64,000 bases of DNA, from assembly GCA_024663395.1 (NCBI GenBank), contig JANFAH010000002.1:1798001-1862000 (forward strand), read 5' to 3'. Positions within the stretch are counted from its first letter, which is position 1, and each line of letters starts with the position of its first letter. This stretch comes from Pisolithus tinctorius (Eukaryota > Basidiomycota > Agaricomycetes > Boletales > Pisolithaceae). Below the pieces are notes generated by a model. It was not told the origin of the DNA and ran no database searches. It saw only the letters and a program-made list of their open reading frames with translations. This document shows, piece by piece, positions 44,808 through 56,039 of the stretch. The position numbers and the translations under genes are program-made.

Positions 44808-46059
44808 CTATTGTTTTGTCTCAGGGGTAGAACCTGAGCCCAAGGCCAATGCAGCCTTGGTGGTAGCCACAGTGTGAGCCTTGGCCTTGCTGGCTTTCTT
44901 GGGGCATTTATCAGCAAAATGACTGGACCCTCCACAGAACATGCAGAGGATCCTGTCCATGCAACACTTGTGTTCCTCAGGGGTAAGCTTTCCATCCTTG
45001 CTGAGTTTGCTAGACTCAGGCTTGGACAAATTGCTGTTATTGTTGTTGCCTGGCTTTGATGAAGCTGGCTTGGGGGAGGAGCCAGAGTTGTTATTGTTGC
45101 CAGTCTTGGCTTTCTCTTGACTGGTCTTGGGCTGACTGTTGTTGCTGGAGGTGGACAAGCCTTGATGCTTACTTGCCTGTTGGACTTCTTCCTTGTGCTC
45201 CCAATAGCATGCATCTATTTCCTGGGCAAGATGACATAGCTCATGTAGAGTCTGCAGTTTACCAACCTGACATACTTTGTCTTTGATGTGGTCTGGGAGC
45301 CTGGAGTAGAAATGATGATGCAGTGCACCATCTCCATAGCCCTGGACTTGCAAAGCAAGTCAGTTGAAGTCTACTATGTATTTGTTTATGCACTGAGTAT
45401 CCTTCATATGTAAATGGTCAAGCTGACTCTCGGTGTCAGTGACCAGATTGTGGGGGCCAAAGGTGGTTTGTAGTTCTAGGATGAATTCTCTCCAGGAGTC
45501 CATCCAGAGAGGCCAGTCATTGGGGTCATCAAGTCCAAGCAAGTCTGGCTCAAACCATTCAAGAGCCATGCCCTTGAGGTAAGATTGCATGAAGATGACT
45601 TTGGCATGGTCGGTCCTGAAAGCCTGAGGATGGTCTTGGAAATTCAGCTTGCACTGAATGAAGAAGGCATGAAGTTTCTTGGGGTCAGTGCCATCAAAGG
45701 TATCAGGCTCATGCAACTTGGTCCTGCTTGAGGACTCAGGACTAGTGCAGGCATTGCAAGCCAACAGTTTGATGGCTTCTGCAAGATTGTCCAGGACCAT
45801 AATTGTGGGCTCAGTGTCTGGATCTGGGAAGTCTGGTTTGTCCTCCAGATCATTCTCATCTGGGTTGTTGTCACCAGGCCCATCATCACCAGGACTGTTG
45901 CCAGGGTCATCATCATCAGGATTGTTGTCATCATCATCACCCAGCCCATCATCACCAGGGTCATTCTCAGGGATGGGAGCAGTGGGACAATGTGGGGTGG
46001 GAGTGTTGGATGTCCAGGCTGAGAAGCCCCTGAAAGGACTAATGGGATCTGGAGAGTGC
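44808..46059 (-). pseudogene. gag: Element 2 Gag
   Basis: Reads from an Asp/Asn/Gly-rich head (45980-45830) into TIMVLDNLAEAIKLL, the capsid-like core FFIQCKLNFQDHPQAFR and MALEWFEPDLL, a TGA near 45360, then GALHHHFYSRLPDHIKDKV, a Ser/Asn/Lys-rich linker and an intact zinc knuckle CMFCGGSSHFADKC near 44930. It ends at TGA near 44808. The Gag and Pol frames are separated by about 60 bp. A retained CX2CX4HX4C knuckle and only one or two stops make this the best preserved gag in the window. The 5' end abuts the solo LTR at 46060. Confidence 0.85.
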
Positions 46060-46490
46060 TGTAGGGAATGAGTTCAGGGGTGGAGAGCTTTCTTTTGTTT
46101 TATTTCCTTCTTTTGTTTTTTGCATTGTACCACTGGACTTAGTGGCAAGCAGCCATGTTGCTGACTAAGTGTGTGTGCTGTGTTTGTGCAAGTTCAGTTT
46201 ACCATAACAACCAATCCATGACACAGGCCTTCAGTAGTAGGGTGAATTCATCTCGCAATTTGGTGAGTTTTTGAAGTTAGATTTATTACTTTGGGGAGTA
46301 CCCAATGTGCCAGGAGGACTGGCAAGAGTATTACACAGGCACAGCTAAGTATCCTTTGACAGTTCGCATTTTTCACCCTTTTACTACACTTCATTTCTCC
46401 AAAACAGGACCTCCCTTTTGGGTTGAGCACAAATCTTGCCCATCACTGACATTTACTAATTCTAGGTACATCTCATTACCTATTCCTACA
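46060..46490 (-). mobile_element. Solo LTR (431 bp) in element 2 leader
   Basis: Plus-strand ends TGTAGGGAATGAG and TATTCCTACA; 4-bp target duplication GTGC (46056-46059, 46491-46494). The same family as the LTRs of the 53223-60712 element, with many point differences. Element 1 carries the empty site (AGGCACTCTCC near 35301), confirming insertion. Confidence 0.9.
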
Positions 46491-46648
46491 GTGCCTAGTG
46501 GTGCCCAAGTCAGCTAGTGCTGTCTCATGGCAGGTTCCACTGGCTGAAGTGGAGTCAGGGTTGGTGGCAGAGCAGCCATGGGGGGGTTGGAAATGAGTCT
46601 TTGTTGCCATGATATGTTAGACCCACACAAGTGGCAAGTCTGAAATAC

Positions 46649-47173
46649 TGTCAAGTTCAGGATGTCCAGGTTGAGGCCAGACTGGAGACCAAAACAGGCA
46701 TGAGGCTGAGAGGGGTCAGGGTCAGGGGTGTAACAGAGATGCAGAGGGGTGGACTGATTGGACTTAGTGACTGAGGTTACAGTGCTATTCCCTTGCATGG
46801 GTCTCAGTCCAAGTCCAAGGCTGAAGCAGGATTATCAGAGTAACTTAGTTGATTTCAGACTGGAGACTACAGGCCAAGTATCTAAGAGTTTATATACTAG
46901 AAGTATCTATAGTATGGAGACCAGTAATGCCAGTCTCACAAAGATTGCTAAGATGATTGGTAAGACAAGTATTAGTAAGGTATGACTAAGGTAGTAGAGA
47001 CTGGGACAGGGTGGACTGGGGACAAGACATGGCAGGGCTTTACTGAAGTGACATGCACTGCAAAGCAGTGTTCACTGCACTAGGACATCTGGGGATAAGG
47101 AATTGGTGAGGCCAAGACTGGACTGAATGAATACAAGGCTGAGTCCAGCCAGGGTTGGGACACAACTATGACA
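46649..47173 (-). repeat. 5' LTR of element 2 (525 bp)
   Basis: On the minus strand it starts TGTCATAGTTGTG and ends AACTTGACA. TATATAAAC and AGTCTGAAAT (46852-46861 on plus as ATTTCAGACT) are present. Two bases beyond the LTR, 46637-46646 supplies the complementary primer site. Confidence 0.92.
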
Positions 47174-48178
47174 GAACTGAACTTTCCAGATCTGGACACC
47201 AAACCCACAATTATGATCCTGGACAACCTGACAGAGGCCATCAAACTGTTGGCTTGAAATGCCCACACTAGTCCTGAGTCCTCAAGCAGGACCAAGTTGT
47301 GCAAGCCTGATACCTTTGATAGTACTGACCCCAAGAAGCTTTGCACCTTCTTCATCCAGTGCAAGCTTAATTTTCAAGACCAACCCCAGGCTTTTAGGAC
47401 TGACTGTGCAAAGGTCATCTTTGCCCAGTCCTACCTCAAAGGCATGGCCTTAGAATGGTTTGAGCTGGACTTGCTTTGGGTCAAGGACCCCAATGACCAA
47501 TCTCTCTGGATGGACTCCTGGAGGGAGTTCATCCTAGAACTACAAATGACCTTCAGCCCCCACAACCCAGTTTCTGACACTGAGAGTCAGCTTGACCATT
47601 TACATATGAAGGATAGTCAGTGCATCAATAAATATGTAGTGGACTTCAACTGGCTTGCTTTGCAAGTCCAGGGCTACAGAGATGGTGCACTGCACCACCA
47701 CTTCTACTCCAGCCTCCCAGACTGGATCAAAGATGAGGTCTGTCAGGTTGGCAAGCCCTGGACTCTTCACAAGCTCTGCCACCTCACCCAGGAAATAGAT
47801 GCATGCTATTGGGAGCACAAGGAAGAAATCCAACAGGCAAGTAAGCATCAAGGATTGTCCTCCTCCTCCTCCAACAAGTCTGGTGGCTCTGCCAGCAACA
47901 ATCAGCCCAAGACCAGTCAAGAGAAAGCCAAGACCAGTAGCAACAATAACAGCAATTCGTCCAAGCCCAAGTCTAGTAAACTTGGCAAGGATGGAAAGCT
48001 CACCCTGGAAGAATGCAAGCATCACATAGATGGAAACCTCTGCATGTTCTGCAGAGGGTCTGGTCATTTCACTGATAAATGCCCCAAGAAACCCAGAAAG
48101 GCCAAAGCTTGCACTGCAGCCACCACTGAAGCTGCACCAGCCTTGGGCTCAGGTTCTACCCCCAAGACAAAAAAATAG
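47174..48178 (+). pseudogene. gag: Element 1 Gag, main part
   Basis: Continues the gag begun at 35301. After a stop at about 47258 the frame 47297-48178 is open for 293 codons: FFIQCKLNFQDQPQAFRTD, MALEWFELDLLWVKD, GALHHHFYSSLPDWIKDEV, a Ser/Asn/Lys linker, and the zinc knuckle CMFCRGSGHFTDKC. It ends at TAG 48176. Knuckle residues are intact. It is over 90 percent similar to element 2 gag by eye. Confidence 0.86.
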
Positions 48179-48237
48179 GTAGCAGCTCCTGGGACTCCAC
48201 ACATACCAGGAGCTGCATTGCCTCCAGTTGTGCAAAC

Positions 48238-51189
48238 TTGGAGGCTAGACTCAATGTGTCTGCTCTTTCCAGTCCAAATTCATTAACTCCATACATCACT
48301 ATAGAAAATCATGATTTACCTCAGCTTCATACCCTAGTGGACTCTGTCTCCACCCATTGTTTTATAGATAATCAATTTGCTAATCAACATTCACTTACCC
48401 CTTACTTTGTCTCACCAATCTGACTCTGGCTCTTTGATGGAATGTCCACATTCACCATAACCCAGGCAATAGATGTCTCAATCCACTTCACATCCAGAGA
48501 TGTCACACCAGTAACCCTGTATCTTGCCCCATTAGATTCTGAGTGTAAAGTAGTTCTCAGGCATAACTGGCTCACCCAATACAATCCATTGATTGACTGG
48601 GTACTGAGCAGTATTACTTTCTGGACTCATACACAAGGAATGCTAACCCCATCAACACCCTCTGTAAGACTGGTCTCCACCAGCCTTCCTGACTCCAGTC
48701 CTAGTGACCAACCCAGCCTTGTGCAATCTGTACTGGTCTCTGACTCCCCAGCTTGCACCCCCCTGAAAGCCCCTCTTGTTTCCCTAATCAATGCAGCCAC
48801 CTTCATGTGTGCCTGCAAACTTGAAGGGTCTGTCCCATTCCAACTTCAGGTCTGCCCCTTGGACTCAGCCCAAGTGTGATCAGCCTTGGCCTCATCTCCC
48901 CTGGCCTTTTCCAATGTCCCAGAGGAGTACCATGATTTTGCTGATGTCTTCAGTAAAGCCAAGGCCTTGGCACTCCTGCCTCACTGGGAGTACAACCTGA
49001 AAATAGAGCTTGAAGAAGGGACAACACCACCCCTAGGCACCATCTACTCACTGTCCCAGTCAAGCTACAAGGCTCTCCAGACTTGCATTGATGAAAATCT
49101 CACTACCAGTTTCATTTGTCTGACTTCCTCCCCCTATGCTGCACTGGTCCTCTTCATCAAAAAGAAGGATGGCTCCCTCTGGCTTTGTGTAGACTTCCAC
49201 AGCCTCAACAAAATCACTAAGAAAGACTGATACCCACTACTGCTCATCTCCAACTTCTTAGACTCACCAAGCCAAGCCAAAATCTATACCAAGATCAATC
49301 TATGGCATGCCTACCATCTCATCCTGATTGCCCCAGGTGATGAATGGAAGACCACTTTTCAGACTTGGTATGGTTCTTATGAGTGGTTAGTGATGCCCTT
49401 CAGCCTCACCAATGCCCTGGCCACTTTCCAGTGCTTCATCAACACTATCCTTGTGGATATGCTGGATATATGTGTAGTTGTCTACCTTGATGACATTTTG
49501 ATCTACTCCAGAGACAAGGAGTCTCACAAGCAGCATGTCCAAGAAGTACTCTGCTGGCTTCAGCTTCATGGCCTTTATGCAAAGCCAGAGAAATGTGAGT
49601 TCCACTCAGACTCAGTCAAATATCTTGGTTTCCACCTTTCCCCTGCTGGCCTCACAATGTCAAAAGAAAAGGTCCAGACCATCTGTGACTGGCCCAAGCC
49701 TCACAAGGTCAAGGACATACAATCTTTCCTTGGCTTCACTAATTTTTACTGCCAGTTCATCTTCAATTACTCAGACATTGTCATACCATTGACCTGGCTT
49801 ACTTGCAAAGGTGCCCCTTGGAACTTCTCCAAGGAGTGCCACCAGTCATTCAATAACCTCAAGGCCACCTTCACCACCACACCAGTCTTAACTCACTTCA
49901 TCCCTGGGGTCCCCATCACCATCAAGACCAATGCATCAGACTATGCCATTGCCAGCATTCTATCTATCACCTGTGGTGACAGCCAGATACATCCAGTCAC
50001 TTTCTACTCCCAGATTCTGACAGCCCCAGAATTGAACTATGATACTCATGATAAGGAATTGCTTGCTATTTTCAAAGCATTCTGCACCTGGTGCCACTAC
50101 CTTGAGGGCTTGGCCTCACCAGTTGACATTGTCACTGACCATAAGAACCTAGAGTACTTTTCTGCCTCTAAGGTACTCACTTGCTGCCAAGCTCACTGGT
50201 CTGAATTCCTCTTGCAGTTCAACATGATCATCAGGTTCAGGCCTGGTAAGCTTGGGGCTAAGCCTGATGCCCTAACTAGACCATGGGACATCTACCCCAA
50301 AGAGGGGGATAGTGGCTATGCCCAAGTGAACCCACAGAACCTGAGACCAGTCTTCACCCAGGAGCAACTAGCAGTCTCCCTCTGTGCAACCTACCTTGAG
50401 TACCCAGTCTTATGAGCAGTTGCCTTAATGGATGTCAAAAAACTCCATAATGATATCCTGGCTGCACTGCTGGATGACCCAGTCTCACAAGTCCACTTGT
50501 CCAACATGTCTAATCCCCAGTGGTCTGTAGATGACATCAGCTTCCTTCACCTCGATGGAAGGATCTACATGCTGGACTCAAAGGATCTCTGCCTTAGGGT
50601 CTTGCAACTCAAGCATGACCATCCCCTGTCTGGCCACTTTGGCCAAAACAGAACCCTAGAGCTTATATGGCAAGAGTACACCTGGCCTGGCCTCAGGACC
50701 TTCATCAAGGACTATGTCTGGTCCTGCACAGCCTGTGCTCAGGCTAAGGTTCCCTGCCATTGGCCTTATGGCCTTCTCAAACAACTTCCAGTGCTGGAGA
50801 AGCCATGGAATTCCATATCTATGGATTTCATCAAGCAACTTCCAACCTCATCCAGCTTCACAGCCATCCTCATAGTAGTTGCCTAGCTCTCCAAGCAGGC
50901 CATCATCATCCCCACCCACAACACCATCATGGCCCCAGAACTCACCAAACTCTTCCTACTCCATGTCTTTCCAAAGCACAGAGTACTGGCCCATGTAACC
51001 TCAGACCAAGACTCAGAGTTCATATCTCACTTCTTCCAGTCACTTGGTAAGGCCTTAGATATGCATTTACACTTCACTTTGGGCTACCACCCCAAAGGTG
51101 ATGGCCAGACCAAAAGGACCAACCAGACTCTCAAACAGTACCTCTGAATGTACTGCAACTACCAGCAGGACAATTGGGCCAACCTCTTA
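48238..51189 (+). pseudogene. pol: Element 1 Pol, PR to integrase core
   Basis: Protease LHTLVDSVSTHCFID (DSG altered). [15 protein letters not shown] then TGA, KIYTKINLWHAYH in which Asn replaces the first catalytic Asp (near 49300), and VVYLDDILIYSRDKESH with intact YLDD (49480). RNase H TIKTNASDYAIASIL has the same Asp-to-Asn change as element 2. Integrase: KHDHPLSGHFGQNRT, SCTACAQAK, SMDFIKQLP, TSDQDSEF; a TAG interrupts VVA-stop-LSKQ at 50884. Coding stops at TTA 51187-51189, where the Harbinger element is inserted, and resumes at 62499. Confidence 0.87.
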
Positions 51190-51409
51190 GGCACCATTCA
51201 CCCTCCAAAGTCAAAGTTGAAAACTTTGACTTTGACTTTGGCAATGTAGTCACATGATGATTATATAAGCTGTGCATGCCCACATGAATGCAAAGTCCAA
51301 GCTTTGGGCTTCTGCTTCAGTAATGTAGTCATGTGATGATTATATAAGACAACAACACAACTTGTAGTTCAATAGATAACATTGTGATAACAGATCAAAC
51401 AACTCTGCT

Positions 51410-52784
51410 ATGGATCTTGAAGCACAGCAGCTCCAGCACCATCATCATTGCTGTCTTGCTGCAGTTGTAGTAGCAGTGATGATCCAGGTGCTATGCCTTT
51501 ATGACCTCCTTTTTCATTCTGACTCAGAACCAATCCCCTACCATACCTCAATCCTGACTGGTGAGGGGTGGATGCTAGAGCTCCTGAATGGTCATCCAGA
51601 CAGGATACAGACTTGCCTTGGTGTCAGCCATGGGGTTTTTGATCACCTGATGCAGGTGCTCACCCATCATGGTTTTGTGCCTTCTTGCAATGGAATTTCA
51701 GTGGAGGAACAACTTGGGATATTCCTCTACACCTGTGTTACTGGGTTGTCATCCTGGCACATTGCTGAGAGGTTCCAACACTCACCAGGGACCATCACTA
51801 GGTAGGGAGTTCATTGGACTGTCTGATATTTTTCTCACAATTTTTTAGATATTTCAAAGCAATGTTGGCTTTCTTTTCTGGAGGACAATTCTATGCATCC
51901 CAAGTGCAATTCCCCACCAACAACACTCCCATATCAACTATGATTACTAGTGACCCACACTTCTGATTTTTCCAGGATTGTATTGGTGCAGTTGATGGCA
52001 CTCATATTTGAGCATTCACTGCTGCTGAGGACCAGCCTTACATGGGGAACTGGAAGGGCTACCTATCTCAAAACTGTCTCTTCATCTGTGATTTTGACTT
52101 CTTTTCACATATGCCCTCACTGGATTTGATGGGTCAACTGCAGATGCAACCATGTGGCATGATGCACACAGGAATGACTTGCACATGCCACCTGGGAAGT
52201 ACCTTCTTGCAGATGCAGGGTTTGGGACCTGTGATGCACTTCTGGTTCCCTATTGAGGTGTTTGTTACCATCTGAAAGAATGGTGCCAGGCTGGATTAAG
52301 GTAAGTTGCTATTCCATCCTGCTCAGTGTACCTGTAACTTCTATTTTATAGACCTCAAAACTGAGAGGAGTTATTCAACCTTTGCCATGCTGGACTTAGA
52401 AATGCCATTGAATGGATATTTGGTGTTATAAAATGCAGGTGGAGGACTCTTCAAATTCCCCCTAAATATAGCATCCACACCCAAACTCAAGTACCTGCTG
52501 CTCTCTGTGCCCTCCACAATTTCATATGGCACTATGATCCAGAAGAGTTCTTTGACCCTGAACTTGCCATGGACATAGGAGAGGATGATGGTATTGGAAG
52601 CCTTGGTGATGGACCAGCAGATGCTGCAGAGAGGGGAAGGGCTGATAATAGGAGTGACAACATTGCAGAGGAGATGTGGATTGACTATCAGCACCAGCTT
52701 ACAATTACTGAGCCTGAACATTCAGATTTCATGGTGTACAAATATATGTTCTTACAATTGTTTCACACTCATGTAGAAAAATAA
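51410..52784 (+). pseudogene. Harbinger DDE transposase
   Basis: Three exons with GT-AG introns at 51802-51848 (47 bp) and 52301-52351 (51 bp). Exon 1: HTSILTGEGWMLELLNGHPD, GISVEEQLGIFLYTCVTGLS and HIAERFQHSPGTITR, the usual helix-turn-helix. Exon 2: DCIGAVDGTHI (first Asp), GYLSQNCLFICDFDF, STADATMWHDA and then YLLADAGFGTCDALLVPY (second Asp). Exon 3: EELFNLCHAGLRNAIEWIFG (Glu), KCRWRTLQIPP and ALCALHNFIWHYDPEEFFDP, with an acidic tail to TAA after HVEK. Stops interrupt at PHF-stop-FF, THI-stop-AF and PY-stop-GV, and there is a frameshift near 52100. All three acidic residues remain, but the gene is dead. Confidence 0.88.
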
Positions 52785-52904
52785 CTTCCATTGCCAATAG
52801 GAAGCTAGTCATAGTCATGTACATTTTATTATGTACATATTTGTATAAAGGGGGGGGGGGATTTGAAAGGATATGCAGGGGGGGGGGTACATTTGTATAT
52901 TGTA
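52785..52904. other. Tail-to-tail spacer between the Harbinger genes
   Basis: Contains two G-runs (52851-52860 and 52879-52887) and an A-run (52904-52913). No gene. Probably the shared 3' region of two convergent genes. Confidence 0.5.
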
Positions 52905-53222
52905 AAAAAAAAAACAAGACAAACACATATCTCTGCCCATCCCAGTACTTCATCAACCAACGCTGCACCCAAATCTGCTTCACCAGCTCCTGATGCTTGA
53001 GGAAAATATTCACTTCATCCAGGGTCGCACTGAGGAAGTAGTCACTGATGTTGATCCAATTGCCTGTTGAGAGCTGCAGCATGTTGTTGATGTAGTCCAT
53101 GGCAGCATCAACAAGGGGATTTGTAGTGGGTGGCAGGGGCAATGGGGCAGTGATCACATGTGTGAAATTATTGAGCCTGGTGTCATAACTGTGCATTCAC
53201 TCTAGGTCCTTACTCACTCTGC

Positions 53223-53686
53223 TGTAGGAATTGGTAAAGAGATGAACCTAGAAATAGTAATTGTTAGTGGGTGAGTAAACTCTCAACCCAAAAGGGAGAT
53301 CCTGTGTGGAGAAAGAAAAGTGTAGTGAAAAGTATAAAAATGCGAACTAGAAAAGCAGACTTAGCTCTGTCTGTCTAATAACTCTTGCCAGTCCTCCTGG
53401 CACTTTGGGTACTCCCCAAAGTAATAAATCTAGCTTCAAAAACTTGCTGAATTGCAAGATGAAATCACCCTACTACTGAGGGCCTATGTCATGGATTGGT
53501 TGTTATGGTAAACTGAACTTGCACAAACACAGTGCATGCGCTTAGTCAGCAATGTGGCTGCTCACCACTAAGTCCAGTGGTATAATGCAAAAAACAAAAG
53601 AAGGAAATAAAACAAAAGAAAACTCTCCACCCCTGAACTCATGACCCAGACTGCTTCTCCTAGGGAACTCAAACTCATTCCCTACA
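53223..53686 (-). repeat. 3' LTR of the 7.5-kb element (464 bp)
   Basis: Plus-strand ends TGTAGGAATTGG and TTCCCTACA. Over its right half (53460-53686) it differs from the other LTR at only two positions, both A/G, whereas its left half shows many substitutions and indels. Confidence 0.9.
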
Positions 53687-55239
53687 TCCAAGGGGCAGTT
53701 TAGAATTGGACCATCCTTGGTCGCCCTCCTCCTTGCACGAACATCCTCACCCTCACATCTACTTCCCTTGACCTCACATCTGCTTCCCTCGACCTTTGAA
53801 CATGGCGCCTTGCCCCTCTAACCTCACACTACTCGAACACAACCCCCCTTCTCTCCCAAGACATGCTCCAACCTCACCAAACAACCCTCCCATTCTTCAA
53901 AACTCCTCACCCTCAAATGCAACTCTTTCCACCCACAAAAATGCCACCTGGCCTCAAACATGCACTCTGCTTCTCAAACACTCCCCTTGCAACCCAAACC
54001 TCACACCAAATGACAACAGAGATAAACTCCAGGCAAATGAACAAGTGAGTAATAAATCAAGTGCAGAGCAAGTCAAAGACTGCTCTTCGAGGCACAGTCT
54101 TTGTGCAAAATGGTAGCAGGGTGTAACACAGCGCAGTGGCTGGTACAGCAGACACAGACCCTCTATGAGGCAGCTCTAAGACATATATGTACCTAAAAAA
54201 GAACCTTGATCAGTTGTGTATTTACTATCCTTATACACATATGTATTCTCAATTACTGCTTGTCCTTAAGACAACTTAGCACAGGGAAAAATCACAGAAA
54301 ACTCAAAACTACACATCAGAGTGAGTAGAATCACCCCAAGACTAGTACAACTTGGTTGAACAATGTTGCACAAAGCAAAACTCGTGTTAAGGAAAACTAT
54401 ATATCAATACTCTCACCGGGACTTTCTCTATACCATCCTTCTCATTCTCATACCCTCAACTCTCTGCATGCACACATGCTTGACTTCTCATACTTTGTCT
54501 GGTACTTTGTCTGGTGGCCAAAGCCCTTGTGCTAAGTGCCACCAAGCGACCTCAAGTTGCCCATCTTCATTCACCACTACCTTGACCCTAGAAACAAATT
54601 GTTTTGGTGTAGTAATGTCCGAATCACTGTAAAAGATGTCACCTTAAGCCTGTACATCCTTGAGATCTCTTCAGTGATAGGTCTTCGACCCTGACAGGTG
54701 TAGGTGCTAATCTCATTCAATCTCGATTGTTGGCCTTTGACCTCACAGTCAGGCAGATGAAGTCTTGATTCTAAGTACTGATGAATGGCTTTGAGCCATC
54801 CCTTCTCATCGATCTCCTTCTCCTTCGCACTAAAGTATCTGTACTTCACAGTATAAAGTGTCTGAATCAAAACTGAAAAGGGTACCTGGACTTGGTATAT
54901 CCCCTTCCCAAGTTTCCCTTCCAGCGCCCATGCCTTCAACACTCCTCTCACCTTGAGAAACTCCCCCCTTTTCTCATAGCCTTCAACTGTGCTGACCTCA
55001 CACAGCTGTCCTGTATTTCAAATTTCATTGACATGCAGTATTCGTGCTACCCTTCACTTGTCTTCATTTGGAGTTCCTTTCCCCATTCTGAGTTGTCTGT
55101 TTTTCCTAGAGTAGCCAGGTTGTAAGTATAATAACATAAATTCAAAACCAAAACTTGAGCCACTAAGTGCAGCAACCAAGATTCTCCAGTTGTCCCCCCA
55201 CTTGAAGTAGCACCATCAGATTGCACCAATGGTCCACTG
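53687..55239 (-). other. Interior of the 7.5-kb element, 3' part, unknown frames
   Basis: A minus-strand frame at 54951-54577 (124 codons) reads LYTVKYRYFSAKEKEIDEKG and GWLKAIHQYLESRLHLPDCE; it looks protein-like but I do not recognise it. 53690-54110 is Pro/Ser/Thr-rich on plus with CCTCNAA-type short repeats. No RT or integrase signature is present. Confidence 0.4.
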
Positions 55240-56036
55240 TCCTGTCTCATATGTCTTCGTACTCTGCCATAGATATGCAATCTTCCTGTAGAATCATAGC
55301 AGTAAGCGAAAAGGCGCAAAATAAAAGAGAACAGAAGAGCTGTCTAGCCCAGCAGTTGAATCTGCAAAGTCCCTCCTCCACCGAATGACTTCTGTTGCTT
55401 CAAACGACCATCAATTGCCAGAAAACCATAATGCCACCATTCGTACTCCTGTGGCCTTCCACAGTCATTCGTATGTATTCTGTACCCTTATGTGCGATGG
55501 TCTTCACTTGTACTTGTCATGGTCTAGCCCAGGTTTGCTTGATGTGGTAGAAGAGCAAAAGGTAGGATTACATGCATTGAACAGTTTCTTCGGATGGGGT
55601 ACTCACTCGTCAATGCCCATGATGTCAGTGCCAATAAATATGACGCTTGCAGGACTCGTGTAGATGAGCCTACAGATGCCAGCTGCAATAGCTGTGTTGA
55701 TGATGGCTCGGATGCCCTTGATGTTGGCCTTGTAGTAGACGGAGGGGTCTCTCATGCCTCACTGCAGTGAGGCTATGTGTACAATACATGTAGCACCCAA
55801 CTTATTCCATGTACCTCCCAATCCAAATGAGACGTCACAGTGTCTCTGCATGATATCCAACATGGGGATAGAGTCTCCCTTTGCTAACTGTTTGACAATG
55901 TGTCGACCTACTAACTTGCTTTGGTTGACAGTAATGTAGGCATCTTCATCTTGAAGGGAGGCAGTTGCAGGTTGTCCCGATTGGGACCTTCGTACTGTAG
56001 GCACATCGACACTCAAGGGTTCATTGATGCTCTGTA
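55240..56036 (-). pseudogene. ERG26-like sterol-4-alpha-carboxylate 3-dehydrogenase fragment
   Basis: ERG26 is an NAD(P)-dependent short-chain dehydrogenase of ergosterol synthesis. The minus strand from about 55950 reads KLVGRHIVKQLAKGDSIPML and DIMQRHCDV, then GATCIVHIASLQ, a TGA, GMRDPSVYYKANIKGIRAII, NTAIAAGICRLIYTSPASVI and GTDIMGIDE at about 55595. This matches the N-terminal Rossmann part of 3-beta-HSD/ERG26 proteins: the LGRHIV helix, the IIHTASP strand, and YTSSAGVVF. The Gly-rich NAD loop is replaced by VNQSK. The IDE motif is followed by GTGAGTACC, which looks like a retained host intron donor. VRMVALWFSG near 55430 may be the next exon (VALRPSGI in relatives). It is a dead, captured host gene piece. 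Confidence 0.6.
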
Positions 56037-56039
56037 AAA

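Larger units (their letters stand above)
35527..47173 (-). mobile_element. Element 2: Ty3/gypsy retrotransposon, both LTRs, heavily invaded
   Basis: LTRs at 46649-47173 (5') and 35527-36051 (3') bound a minus-strand gag-pol of the same family as element 1. Primer site follows the 5' LTR; a polypurine tract precedes the 3' LTR. Internal length is 10.6 kb because of later additions: a solo LTR at 46060-46490 in the gag leader, and the block from about 36180 to 41421 (gene X, R1 copy C, foldback and half-foldback), which replaced the chromodomain end of pol. A short pol-like tail (SWVQPLRGGYCHS, 36090-36040) is still next to the 3' LTR. Confidence 0.88.
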
